Shown: one piece after another, positions 7,074 through 13,807 of the stretch | How positions within the stretch are numbered: the stretch's first letter is position 1 | How the letters are laid out: the number at the start of each line of letters is the position of its first letter | DNA from: Bacillota bacterium | GTDB lineage: Bacteria > Bacillota > Sulfobacillia > RBS10-35 > JAJYVM01 | Direction: 5' to 3' | NCBI GenBank assembly: GCA_021792015.1 | Contig: JAJYVM010000022.1 | Coordinates: forward strand, 1 to 17,768 | Length of the DNA: 17,768 nucleotides | Made by a program: the position numbers and the translations under genes | Notes under the pieces: generated by a model | What the model saw: the letters and a program-made list of their open reading frames with translations, nothing else | What the model was told of the DNA's origin: nothing | The model's database searches: none

Positions 7074-7805
7074 ATGGATCCGGCGCTGCCGCTGCGCGTT
7101 GCGGGGCTCACCCACCGCTATGGCGACGTCATCGCCCTGGAGTCGGTCGACCTCCAGGTGCCGGCCGGCTGCCTGATGGCCCTGGTCGGCCGCAACGGGG
7201 CGGGCAAGTCGACCCTGCTCGCCTGCGCGGCCGGTTGGACGCGCGCCAGCGAGGGCGCCATCGAGGTCATGGGGCTGCCGGTCGACCGGGACGAGCGGGC
7301 GATCCGCCGCCATGTGGTCCTGGTGCCGGACACGCCCCGGTTCTGGCTCGACCTGACGGCCTGGGAGCACCTGCAGTACCTGGCCGGCGTCCACCGCATG
7401 CGGGACTGGCGCGGCGAGGCGGAGGGGCTGCTGGCCGGCTTCGGGCTGCTTGCGCACCGCGCTGCCTCTCCCCTGGCGTACTCGCGCGGCATGCGCCAGA
7501 AGCTGGCGCTGGCCATGGCCCTGATGGTGCGGCCGCAGCTGGTGCTGCTGGACGAGCCGTTCGCGCCCCTGGACGCCGAGTCGGCGGCGCAGCTCTGGGA
7601 CGTGCTGCGGACGCGGGCGGGCGACGGTGCCGCGGTGCTCTTCTCCTGCCACCAGCTGCCGCCGGGCACCGAACCCGACGCGTGGGCCGTCCTGGACGGC
7701 GGCCGCCTGGCCGTGGCGGGCAGCACGGCGGAGCTGCGCCGTGCCCTGGGCGTGGCGACGGTCACCCCCGACTCGATCCTCCGCTCCCTGGGTGCCGATG
7801 CCTGA
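7074..7805 (+). CDS. ABC transporter ATP-binding protein (ABC-2 exporter type)
   Basis: A 243-aa nucleotide-binding subunit. Walker A GRNGAGKST is at 39-47, the signature YSRGMRQKL at about 136-144, Walker B LVLLDEPF at 156-163 with catalytic Glu 161, and the switch His 193 in SCHQL. The Q-loop position reads VPDTPRFWLDLT, with Asp in place of the usual Gln, as in some CcmA/NatA-like exporters. I chose ATG 7074 because GGGAAGG (7062-7068) is spaced 5 nt from it; the alternative GTG 7068 overlaps that ribosome binding site. It overlaps the following permease gene by 8 nt, so the two form one exporter operon. The substrate is unknown. The acyl-CoA ligase is divergently transcribed across a 207-bp gap. 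Confidence 0.92.
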   Translation: MDPALPLRVAGLTHRYGDVIALESVDLQVPAGCLMALVGRNGAGKSTLLACAAGWTRASEGAIEVMGLPVDRDERAIRRHVVLVPDTPRFWLDLTAWEHLQYLAGVHRMRDWRGEAEGLLAGFGLLAHRAASPLAYSRGMRQKLALAMALMVRPQLVLLDEPFAPLDAESAAQLWDVLRTRAGDGAAVLFSCHQLPPGTEPDAWAVLDGGRLAVAGSTAELRRALGVATVTPDSILRSLGADA

Positions 7806-9303
7806 GTTCGGCGCCCTGCTCGCGACCCGCTGGCGCATGCTGCATGCGGCCTTCCTCTACTGGCTCATGGCCGTTGGCTACGACCCCGAGATTGCCGGCC
7901 TGAGCAACCGCCTGTACGCCATCTACCTGGTGCTTGTGCTGGGCGGTCTCGGCGCCCTCACGTGGTTTGAGGTCCTCGGCGCCGCAGGACAGGCGGCCAC
8001 GGCCCTCGCGGCCGTCCCCGGTCCCCGGCCGCTGCCGGACGTGCTCCTCGGCGCGCTGGGGGGGCTGGTCGGGCTGATCCAGATCGCGGGCGTCGGACTC
8101 GCCTGGTGGAGGAGCCCGCTGCGTCTGACCTGGCCGGAGATCGCGTACGTGGCCGGCGCCCCCGTCCCCGCGGCCGCGATCGTGGCGGTCGCCTTCCTCC
8201 GCGTCGCCCTGCTGGCGCTGCCCCTCGCCGCGCTGCTCGGATCCTTGGCTGCCGTGGTGCTGACGGGCAGCGACCGCACCGCGCTGGCCGCGGCCGCTGT
8301 GGCCCTGGCTGCCGCCCTGGCCGTCATGGGAGCCAACTGGCTGGCGGGAATGGTGCGCCTGGCCGTGCCCGGCCTCCGGGTGCGGCGCTGGCTTGCGCCG
8401 CTGGTGGCGCTGCTCCTGGCGGCAGCGGTGGCAGTGCTCCCGGCGGCCGGTCTCTGGCCGGGCCGGACGCTGGCCGGGTCGATCGCCGGCGCGCCCCTGT
8501 GGCCCGCATTGGCCTGGCTGGGCGCCGCCGCCCTCGGCCTCGTCGCGGCCGCCATCTGGGTTGGCAGCCGGATCAGCCTCACCGATGTCGTGGACGAGAG
8601 CGCGGTGTATGCCCGCCTGGCCGTCTACGCGCCAGGCGACCGCCGCGACCCAGCCGTGCTGGCGCGGGCGCGCGCCGAGGCCCGGCAGGGCGGCCGTCGC
8701 CCCTGGCTGCGCCTGCCGGACAAACAGGGCGATGCCATGCTGGCCGCGCGGGCCGGGTTGGCGAGGCTGCGCCGGCCGGCGCAGCTCCTGTACCTGGTCC
8801 AGGATCTGAGCCTGTCCCTCTCCGCCTGCTGGATGCTGGCCGATCCGCGGATCGCGCATCCGTGGTTCGCATGGCTGCTGCTCATGGTCGTCATCCCACC
8901 GCGCGGGCTCGGGGATGGCTTTGCCGCCGACGTGGACGCCCCGTTCCTGCGGCAGCTGCTTCCCCGCAGCGACCTGGCCGTGCTGGTGGCGGACGAGGTC
9001 CTGCCGTTCATCCTGCTGACGGCCGTCGCCCTGGCCATCTGGCTGGCGGCGCAGCCGCCGGCAGGCTCGGTGGTCCTGGGCGCCCTGCTGATTCCCACGC
9101 TGCTCGCCCTGCGCGCCGGCTGCCGCGCGTTCGCCGCCCGGACGCGCCTCGGCGCGCGCGTGCAGATTCCGTTCGCGCCGGTGGCCGCCGTGTGCTTCGG
9201 CCTGGTGCTGCTGCTGGGCATCGTGGCCGGAGCGCCGTGGGCCGCGTTGGTGCTGGCGCTCTTGCTCATCACGGGCCTGGGTGCGGTGATGGCGAACGCC
9301 TGA
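7798..9303 (+). CDS. Large ABC transporter permease / polytopic membrane protein
   Basis: A 501-aa protein dominated by Ala/Leu/Val hydrophobic stretches compatible with roughly ten transmembrane segments. A hydrophilic, basic loop lies around residues 261-326 (from DVVDESAVYARLAVYAPGD onward). Its ATG lies within the 3' end of the ATPase gene (8-nt overlap), the standard arrangement for translationally coupled exporter subunits. I do not recognise a named family. The size fits the roughly 500-residue ABC-2/YthQ-like permeases that pair with a single ATPase. The open frame extends upstream of this ATG, but that part is out of frame with the real ATPase and gives an Arg/Trp/Ser-rich nonsense translation, so the ATG is the better start. 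Confidence 0.8.
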   Translation: MPEFGALLATRWRMLHAAFLYWLMAVGYDPEIAGLSNRLYAIYLVLVLGGLGALTWFEVLGAAGQAATALAAVPGPRPLPDVLLGALGGLVGLIQIAGVGLAWWRSPLRLTWPEIAYVAGAPVPAAAIVAVAFLRVALLALPLAALLGSLAAVVLTGSDRTALAAAAVALAAALAVMGANWLAGMVRLAVPGLRVRRWLAPLVALLLAAAVAVLPAAGLWPGRTLAGSIAGAPLWPALAWLGAAALGLVAAAIWVGSRISLTDVVDESAVYARLAVYAPGDRRDPAVLARARAEARQGGRRPWLRLPDKQGDAMLAARAGLARLRRPAQLLYLVQDLSLSLSACWMLADPRIAHPWFAWLLLMVVIPPRGLGDGFAADVDAPFLRQLLPRSDLAVLVADEVLPFILLTAVALAIWLAAQPPAGSVVLGALLIPTLLALRAGCRAFAARTRLGARVQIPFAPVAAVCFGLVLLLGIVAGAPWAALVLALLLITGLGAVMANA

Positions 9304-9310
9304 ACGCGCG

Positions 9311-9337
9311 CCACCACCGCCGCGGTTGGCGGGGTGG
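9311..9337. terminator. Hairpin between convergent genes, probable bidirectional terminator
   Basis: CCACCACCGCC (9311-9321) pairs with GGCGGGGTGG (9328-9337) over ten base pairs with one bulged A and a 6-nt loop. It starts 7 bases after the permease stop and lies between the converging permease and URO-D-like genes. A second hairpin, GCCCGCC/GGCGGGC (9343-9349/9363-9369), follows. Neither has a T-run, so intrinsic termination is plausible but unproven. Confidence 0.5.
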
Positions 9338-9368
9338 ACACCGCCCGCCCCCGGCCCCGCCCGGCGGG

Positions 9369-10301
9369 CTACCCCGCCAGTTGGTCCACCAACCGGCGCG
9401 TCGCGGCCAGGTGGGCCTCGTCGATCTCGTCCGGAACGGAGCAGCCGCCCGCGAGGATCAGGCGCCGGCCGCCCATCTGGCGCACGGCGTCGTGCATCTC
9501 CGCGGCGACGGCGTCCATGTCGCCGCGCATGATGGCCCCGAACTCGTCGATGCCGCCCATGACCGTCCTGGCCGGCAGGCGCTGCGCGACCTCGGCCAGC
9601 GGCACGCCCGTCTGGCGGTCGCTCCACGAGAAGACCTGGGCGGGGTAGTCGGCGGCCCAGTCCCAGTTGAGCTGGGCGCCCCCGTGCATGTGGACCACGT
9701 TCAGCCAACCGGCGCCGCAGCCGGCCAGGGCCTGCAGGTCGTAGGGCCGGCCGATGCTGGCGTAGGTGCGCGCGTCGAACAGCCCGTCCGCCTGGCCCGC
9801 GGTCGCAAAGTACATGCCGTCGGCCCCGCGCCGGATGCAGGCCGCGCCGAGGCGCGCCAGGTTGTCGGCGATGACGGCCAGGCCCTGGTGCACCGCCCGC
9901 GCGTCCTCCTCGAGGTGGTCCGCGAGCCGGTCGCGGCCGCCCACCAGCCGGATGGCGGTCGCAAGCGGCGAGAACACGGTCTGCACGATGGCCGCATCCG
10001 GGCGCGCCTGCCGCACCAGGGCGACCGTCTCCGCGATCTCCGCCAGGCGGCCGCTGTCATCCGGCAGCAGCGGCAGGTCACGCCAGGCCGCCGCCTCGGA
10101 CAGCCCGCCCTCGGGCTCCGGGTAGGGCAGGTCCGGCATCACCTTGAAGATGTCGAGCTCGAGCCGCCCGAAGAAGTCGACCGTCGCCTGCGCCAGCTCC
10201 GCCGGTGTCCGCGAGCTGCGGAAGTGGTGCCAGAGCGCGAGCGGCGGCCGGTCGACGGGGTCGCCGCGCAGGACAGCCTGCAAACGTTCACGTGCCTGCA
10301 T
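9369..10301 (-). CDS. Uroporphyrinogen decarboxylase (URO-D) superfamily protein, not HemE
   Basis: A 310-aa TIM-barrel-type protein. It begins with MQARERLQAVLRGDPVDRPP, the start typical of URO-D-like corrinoid methyltransferases and related proteins. It has a central VVHMHGGAQLNWDW region, TVMGGIDEF, and a C-terminal LILAGGCSVPDEI that matches the family's closing Gly-Cys-x-Val-Pro motif, a possible metal or substrate thiol ligand. The arginine-rich HemE substrate motif (RQAGRY) is absent, so heme biosynthesis is unlikely. A methyltransfer or demethylase-like role is a family-level guess. ATG 10301 follows GGGGGG at good spacing. The frame stays open upstream to 10403, but that part is unlike the family. 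It converges on the ABC operon and diverges from the M20 peptidase gene. Confidence 0.8.
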   Translation of the reverse strand: MQARERLQAVLRGDPVDRPPLALWHHFRSSRTPAELAQATVDFFGRLELDIFKVMPDLPYPEPEGGLSEAAAWRDLPLLPDDSGRLAEIAETVALVRQARPDAAIVQTVFSPLATAIRLVGGRDRLADHLEEDARAVHQGLAVIADNLARLGAACIRRGADGMYFATAGQADGLFDARTYASIGRPYDLQALAGCGAGWLNVVHMHGGAQLNWDWAADYPAQVFSWSDRQTGVPLAEVAQRLPARTVMGGIDEFGAIMRGDMDAVAAEMHDAVRQMGGRRLILAGGCSVPDEIDEAHLAATRRLVDQLAG

Positions 10302-10676
10302 GTCGCATCCCCCCGGTTGGCCCTTCGGCCCGGTGGGCGGGATGTCCTTCAGGCTGACGGGCAGCTGTGGCGGCCGGACGGGACGCGGGCCGCCGCTGCC
10401 CATCGGGGGCGGTGGCTTGGGCGGGGCACATCCGGGCCAAGCCCGCCCTGCCCACCCGTGGCTGCGTGCGGCTTGCGGAGGTCGGCGCGCAGGCGCCGAC
10501 CCCCGAATCCGCGCCCGTTGCTCGAGCTGCCAGGTGACGGGCCGCGACAGTCACAACCTTCGCAGGCTGTCCGGGGCGCGCGCGCTCCATGCCGCCAAGG
10601 GGTGCGGGGAAGTCACGGGCGCAGGAGGACGCCCCCCCGCGCCCGTCGAAGCCGCCGCCGGAAGGAGGCCCCACCA
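10302..10676. other. 375-bp structured divergent intergenic region, no gene seen
   Basis: It lies between the divergent URO-D-like and M20 peptidase genes. I find no convincing coding frame and no tRNA or riboswitch. It holds several inverted repeats: GGTCGGCGC-GCAG-GCGCCGACC (10480-10501, perfect), GGCTTGG/CCAAGCC (10414-10420/10437-10443), which partly competes with a GGGCGGG/CCCGCCC pairing, and GTGAC/GTCAC around 10534-10554. No good -10/-35 pair stands out on either strand. Confidence 0.5.
10480..10501. promoter_or_regulatory. Perfect 9-bp stem-loop upstream of the M20 peptidase gene
   Basis: GGTCGGCGC and GCGCCGACC flank a GCAG loop. It lies 176 nt upstream of the M20 start. It may be a leader hairpin, attenuator or operator. 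No T-run follows. Confidence 0.4.
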
Positions 10677-11903
10677 TTGTCCGAAGCCACCGCCGACGTC
10701 CGTGACGCCCAGCTCGCCGAGCGCAAGCGCGTGGCCGCGGCGACCGTCGACACCCACCGCGACGCCCTGATCGCCCTCTCCCACCGCATTCACGAGAACC
10801 CGGAGCTCGGCTTCGAGGAGCACCAGGCCTCGGCCTGGGCCGCCGAGTACCTTCAGAACGAGGGCTTCGCGGTCGAGCTCGGCGTCGGCAAGCTCCCCAC
10901 GGCCTTCCGCGCCGAGCTGCGCACGGGTCCGGCCGGCGGCCCCACCATCGCCATCCTGGCCGAGTACGACGCCCTGGCCGGCCTCGGCCACGCCTGCGGC
11001 CACAACGTGATCTGCACCTCGGCCCTCGGCGCCGCCGTCGCCGCCGCCAGGGCCCTGGACGGCCTCCCCGCCCGCATCGTCTGCATCGGCACCCCGGCCG
11101 AGGAGACGGGCGGCGGCAAGATCATCCTCATCGAGAACGGCCTCTTCGACGACGTCGACGCCGCCATGATGGTCCACCCGGGCACGGAGCACCTGATGGT
11201 GCGCGGCGCCCTGGCCTGCATCACGCTGACGGTCCGCTTCCACGGCAAGAGCGCGCACGCCGCCGGCGCCCCCGAGCGCGGCGTCAACGCCCTCGACGCC
11301 CTCGTCACGATGTACAACTCGATCGGCCTGCTGCGCCAGCACGTCAAGGACGACGTCCGCATCCACGGCATCTTCACCAAGGCCGGGGACGCGCCCAACG
11401 TCGTCCCCCACCTGACCGAGGCCGTGTACTACGTGCGCGCGCGCAGCCACACGTACGTGCGGGAGGTCCTGGAGAAGGTCGTCGCGTGCGCCGACGCCGG
11501 CGCCAGGGCCACGGGCTGCACCATGGAGTACAGGACGGACCGCATGTACCGCGAGCGGCGCAACAACCACGCCATGGCGGCCCTGTACCAGCAAAACCTC
11601 GAGTCGTTCGGCGAGCATGCAAGCCAGCCCCCCACGCATGGCGGCGTGGGCAGCTCGGACATCGGCAACGTGAGCCTGGTCTGCCCCACCATCCATCCCT
11701 ACGTCGCGATGGCCCCGCTGGGCACAGCCGGCCACAGCCCCGAGTTCCGCGAGGCCGCCCGCGGCGAGGCGGGCGACCGCGCGCTGGTGCTGGCGGCGAA
11801 GTGCATGGCGATGACGGTGGTGGACCTGGCCGCCGACCCCTCGCGCCTGGCCGCGGCCAAGGCGGAGTTCGCCGCCGCGCAGCAGGCGGAAGCCGCCGAA
11901 TAG
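10677..11903 (+). CDS. M20 family metallopeptidase / amidohydrolase (PM20D2/AbgB-like)
   Basis: A cytosolic zinc amidohydrolase of 408 aa. Metal ligands are visible in GHACGHN (104-110), GTPAEETGGGK (Glu 142/143), VHPG (His 167) and the late C-terminal HPYV. The lid/dimer domain includes FHGKSAHAAGAPERGVNALD (His 194). The motif order and AEYDALAGLGHACGHN are closest to the PM20D2/p-aminobenzoyl-glutamate hydrolase B branch, which cleaves small acyl-amino acid or dipeptide amides; the substrate cannot be read here. I set the start at TTG 10677, with AAGGAGG (10662-10668) 8 nt upstream and the family N-terminus following. The same frame is open far upstream, through the antisense of the URO-D gene, but that is a GC artefact. 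A long perfect hairpin follows the stop. Confidence 0.93.
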   Translation: MSEATADVRDAQLAERKRVAAATVDTHRDALIALSHRIHENPELGFEEHQASAWAAEYLQNEGFAVELGVGKLPTAFRAELRTGPAGGPTIAILAEYDALAGLGHACGHNVICTSALGAAVAAARALDGLPARIVCIGTPAEETGGGKIILIENGLFDDVDAAMMVHPGTEHLMVRGALACITLTVRFHGKSAHAAGAPERGVNALDALVTMYNSIGLLRQHVKDDVRIHGIFTKAGDAPNVVPHLTEAVYYVRARSHTYVREVLEKVVACADAGARATGCTMEYRTDRMYRERRNNHAMAALYQQNLESFGEHASQPPTHGGVGSSDIGNVSLVCPTIHPYVAMAPLGTAGHSPEFREAARGEAGDRALVLAAKCMAMTVVDLAADPSRLAAAKAEFAAAQQAEAAE

Positions 11904-11907
11904 GGGG

Positions 11908-11947
11908 ATTCGGTGCGTGGGCGGCATGCGCCGCCCACGCGTCGAAT
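11908..11947 (+). terminator. Long hairpin directly after the M20 stop codon
   Basis: GCGTGGGCGGC (11915-11925) and GCCGCCCACGC (11930-11940) are perfect 11-bp arms around the loop ATGC. Outer arms ATTCG/CGAAT extend the stem past a 2x2 internal loop. It starts 5 nt after the TAG. No T-tract follows, so it may act as an RNA 3'-end stabiliser or a factor-dependent terminator. Confidence 0.6.
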
Positions 11948-12032
11948 GGCCGGCAGCCGGGGTACCGCTGCCGCACGTTACCCGCCCGCCCCGAACGCGG
12001 CAACCGGTGAACGCCAGGGGCGAGGTGCGACC

Positions 12033-12260
12033 ATGGACGACCCCACCATGGCCGGGGAGCTCGTCACCAAGGCGTTTGAATACGACGGTACCCGGCGGGT
12101 CACCGTCTACGTCCCACCGCGTCCACCCGCGGCAACCGTGTTCGCTGGCGACGGTGAGCGCATCGCGCACTGGGGTGGGCCCGTCGAGGCGGCCGGCGCA
12201 CCGCCCTCGATCATCGGCGGCGCACAGGCGCTGCCCAATGCGGTGGCGCGGCTCCAGGTG
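12033..12260 (+). pseudogene. Truncated putative esterase (enterochelin esterase-like), N-terminal fragment
   Basis: From ATG 12033, with GAGGTG just upstream, the frame reads TKAFEYDGTRRVTVYVPPRP, then TVFAGDGERIAHWGG and PSIIGGAQALPNAVARL. This resembles the start of PF00756-type serine esterases, in which a first beta-strand VTVYVPP is followed by FAGDGQ and a conserved hydrophobic strand. After about residue 72 the translation turns into Arg/Pro/Ser-rich sequence unlike the family. The open frame continues to 12509, antisense over the vapC gene. The nucleophile Ser motif and the rest of the hydrolase fold are not found in any of the three plus-strand frames before the toxin-antitoxin genes. 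I read this as a gene cut off by a rearrangement next to the toxin-antitoxin module. The endpoint is approximate. Confidence 0.6.
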
Positions 12261-12381
12261 GCGGCCGATCGCCAGCGGCCGACCGCCACGCGTGCAGCCG
12301 GCAGTCGCGCATCCCCCTCCCGTCCGTCCCCGCCGGAGGGCCGACGCACAGGGCGATGCCCGGTTCCCCTGCCGCCGCGCC

Positions 12382-12834
12382 TCAGCGATACGGTGGCACG
12401 AAATCCACTCGGTCGTCACCGAATAGCGCCCGGGCCACCTCGGCCTGCCGGACATCCGCTGTGCAAAAGCGAATGGTGGCGCCGCGTCGGCGCTGCTGGC
12501 GCGCCGTGACGACGGCGGTGCCGAGGTGGATCGCATCCAGCGCGCGCACCAGGTGCTGCTGGGCCACGGACACCGCTTCCCGCAGGACCGCGCGCGACAC
12601 TGCAATGCGGGCGGTTGTGCCAAGCAGGCTCTGGGCCAGGGCCACGAGGCGTGCCGCCTGGACCTGCGTCAGCTCTCCGCGGTGGCAGCGGGCATGGATG
12701 GCGCAGGGCAACTCGACCGCGGCGAGTTCGGAGACGGCCGCGACGCCATGCATGGCTTGCTCCGCCAGCTTCAGGTCGCCTTCGGCGAAGCACAGCCGCA
12801 GGATTGCGCTGGAGTCGACCACCGTGACGCTCAC
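12382..12834 (-). CDS. vapC: VapC-type PIN-domain toxin (RNase)
   Basis: A 150-aa PIN-domain ribonuclease, normally a toxin that cleaves tRNA or rRNA. The acidic quartet is complete: Asp 7 (VVDSSA), Glu 41 (SELAAVEL), Asp 100 (ALDAIHLGTA) and Asp 127 (FCTADVRQAEVA). GTG 12834 overlaps the antitoxin stop in a GTGA, so translation is coupled. The open frame continues upstream to 12972 inside the antitoxin gene, but that part is not PIN-like. Gene order (antitoxin first) and overlap are standard for VapBC. It lies beside a truncated esterase, consistent with arrival or rearrangement at this locus. Confidence 0.92.
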   Translation of the reverse strand: MSVTVVDSSAILRLCFAEGDLKLAEQAMHGVAAVSELAAVELPCAIHARCHRGELTQVQAARLVALAQSLLGTTARIAVSRAVLREAVSVAQQHLVRALDAIHLGTAVVTARQQRRRGATIRFCTADVRQAEVARALFGDDRVDFVPPYR

Positions 12835-13112
12835 GGCTCGCCGCGCACCCAGTCCAGAGCCGCCATGAACCCCGAAAGGCACGCGCCCGTGGCAGCGCGC
12901 AGCTTGGCGAACTCCGCAGGATCGTACGCCCGCTCGGGCGGCACGCTGACCAGGGAGCCGAGGCTCCGCCAACCGTCGTCCCGCGCGGCGCCCAGCCCGC
13001 TGGCCAGGGCCGCGACAGCGGCGTCGTTGAGCGAGCGCCCCTCGACCCGGCTCTTCTCGCGCAGACGGTCCATGAGGTCCTCCGGCACGCGGAGCGTCAC
13101 TTTCGTGCTCAT
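12831..13112 (-). CDS. vapB: Ribbon-helix-helix antitoxin, VapB-like
   Basis: A 93-aa protein whose first 40 residues, TKVTLRVPEDLMDRLREKSR followed by EGRSLNDAAVAAL, fit an Arc/MetJ ribbon-helix-helix DNA-binding domain (strand, helix, turn, helix). The remainder should contain the toxin-binding tail. Neutralisation of the adjacent PIN toxin and autorepression of the operon are expected from the family. No Shine-Dalgarno sequence precedes the ATG, and a consensus TATAAT ends only 6 nt upstream, so the mRNA is predicted to be leaderless. Its stop overlaps the vapC GTG. Confidence 0.88.
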   Translation of the reverse strand: MSTKVTLRVPEDLMDRLREKSRVEGRSLNDAAVAALASGLGAARDDGWRSLGSLVSVPPERAYDPAEFAKLRAATGACLSGFMAALDWVRGEP

Positions 13113-13118
13113 ACTGCC

Positions 13119-13124
13119 ATTATA
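13119..13124 (-). promoter_or_regulatory. Consensus -10 box (TATAAT) for the vapBC operon
   Basis: Minus strand TATAAT (13124-13119) followed by GGCAGT and then the antitoxin ATG at 13112. The predicted transcription start falls at or next to the ATG. No good -35 is visible 16-18 nt upstream, within the 3' end of the SpoIIP-like gene. It is a rare AT-rich spot in this window. Confidence 0.65.
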
Positions 13125-13130
13125 GCGGCG

Positions 13131-13790
13131 CTACGGCGCGGCAGCCGCCAGGGCCCTGGCCAGCGGGGGGACCGCCGCCGCCACCTCCGCCCGCGTGCTG
13201 TCGCGGTTGCCCAGCTCCACCAGGACCGCCGCGGGGCTGAGGTCCTGGTTGTAGTCGCCGGGGCCGAGGTAGATGCCGCGCAGCAGGCCCGGCGCCTCCG
13301 CCGCCAGGGCGGCGGCAAGGGCGCGCGCCCGCGGCAGGCTCCGCCACGCGAGGACGTTCCTCGTGCCGACGACCAGCAGGATCTGCGCCCCGCGGTAGAC
13401 GCCGGGCGCCACGTCGTCGCGGTGGACGTCCACCAGCCAAGCGGGATTCTGCCACGCATAGGCGGCGACGGTGGCCCGCGTCTGCAGGTAGGCGAAGGGG
13501 CCGGCGCCGCCCCCCAGCGCGAGGGTCACGCGCCGGAAGCCCACGTGGCGGATGGCCGCGGCCAGCAGCGCGGCGGCCTCGCCGACGGTGGCGCCGTCGT
13601 CGTAGCGCTCGCGCCGGTGGGTCGTGTACACGAGCACCGGCCGGTCGGGGTGCCGCGGAGCCGGCGCCGTGACGGGCGCCGGGGCTGGCAGCGGCACCAG
13701 GTCGCCCGTGCGCGCAGCAGGCACCGCCCAAGCGGCGTCGGGCCCGGCCGCCAGCAGGGCGACAAGGCAGACCAGAACGGCGGGGCGCAT
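13131..13790 (-). CDS. SpoIIP-family protein (stage II sporulation protein P-like amidase/endopeptidase)
   Basis: A 219-aa exported protein with a signal peptide (residues 1-22, cleavage near AWA-VPA), a Pro/Ala linker, and a SpoIIP core. The core includes VLVYTTHRRERY (His 58, Glu 61), LVDVHRDD (His 123) and YNQDLSPAAVLVELG (Glu 192). In sporulating Bacillota SpoIIP degrades septal peptidoglycan with SpoIID during engulfment. This copy is shorter than classical SpoIIP (over 300 aa) and has Thr where the family usually has the first His of YHTHxxE. It is therefore a divergent paralogue or lacks the N-terminal region. It starts 17 nt after the acuI-like stop and looks co-transcribed with the hxlR oxidoreductase operon. 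The vapBC promoter lies just downstream. Confidence 0.78.
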   Translation of the reverse strand: MRPAVLVCLVALLAAGPDAAWAVPAARTGDLVPLPAPAPVTAPAPRHPDRPVLVYTTHRRERYDDGATVGEAAALLAAAIRHVGFRRVTLALGGGAGPFAYLQTRATVAAYAWQNPAWLVDVHRDDVAPGVYRGAQILLVVGTRNVLAWRSLPRARALAAALAAEAPGLLRGIYLGPGDYNQDLSPAAVLVELGNRDSTRAEVAAAVPPLARALAAAAP

Positions 13791-13807
13791 GGGCCTAGGG
13801 TGCGCCT

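Noticed and set aside
10302..10403. 34-residue N-terminal extension of the URO-D-like protein
   Set aside because: It is Pro/Gly-rich without similarity to the family, while ATG 10301 has a strong ribosome binding site.
8106..10676. Upstream extension of the M20 frame into a 1265-codon giant protein
   Set aside because: It crosses the permease out of frame and the URO-D gene antisense; TTG 10677 has the ribosome binding site and the family N-terminus.
10302..10676. tRNA or other structured RNA gene
   Set aside because: The inverted repeats do not form a cloverleaf and no T-loop or anticodon arm is found.
10551..12623. Minus-strand open frame of 690 codons
   Set aside because: It is antisense to the M20 gene, with low-complexity Gly/Ala/Arg/Val translation and no domain.
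12834..12972. N-terminal extension of VapC
   Set aside because: It lies inside the antitoxin gene, is not PIN-like, and GTGA coupling at 12834 is typical.
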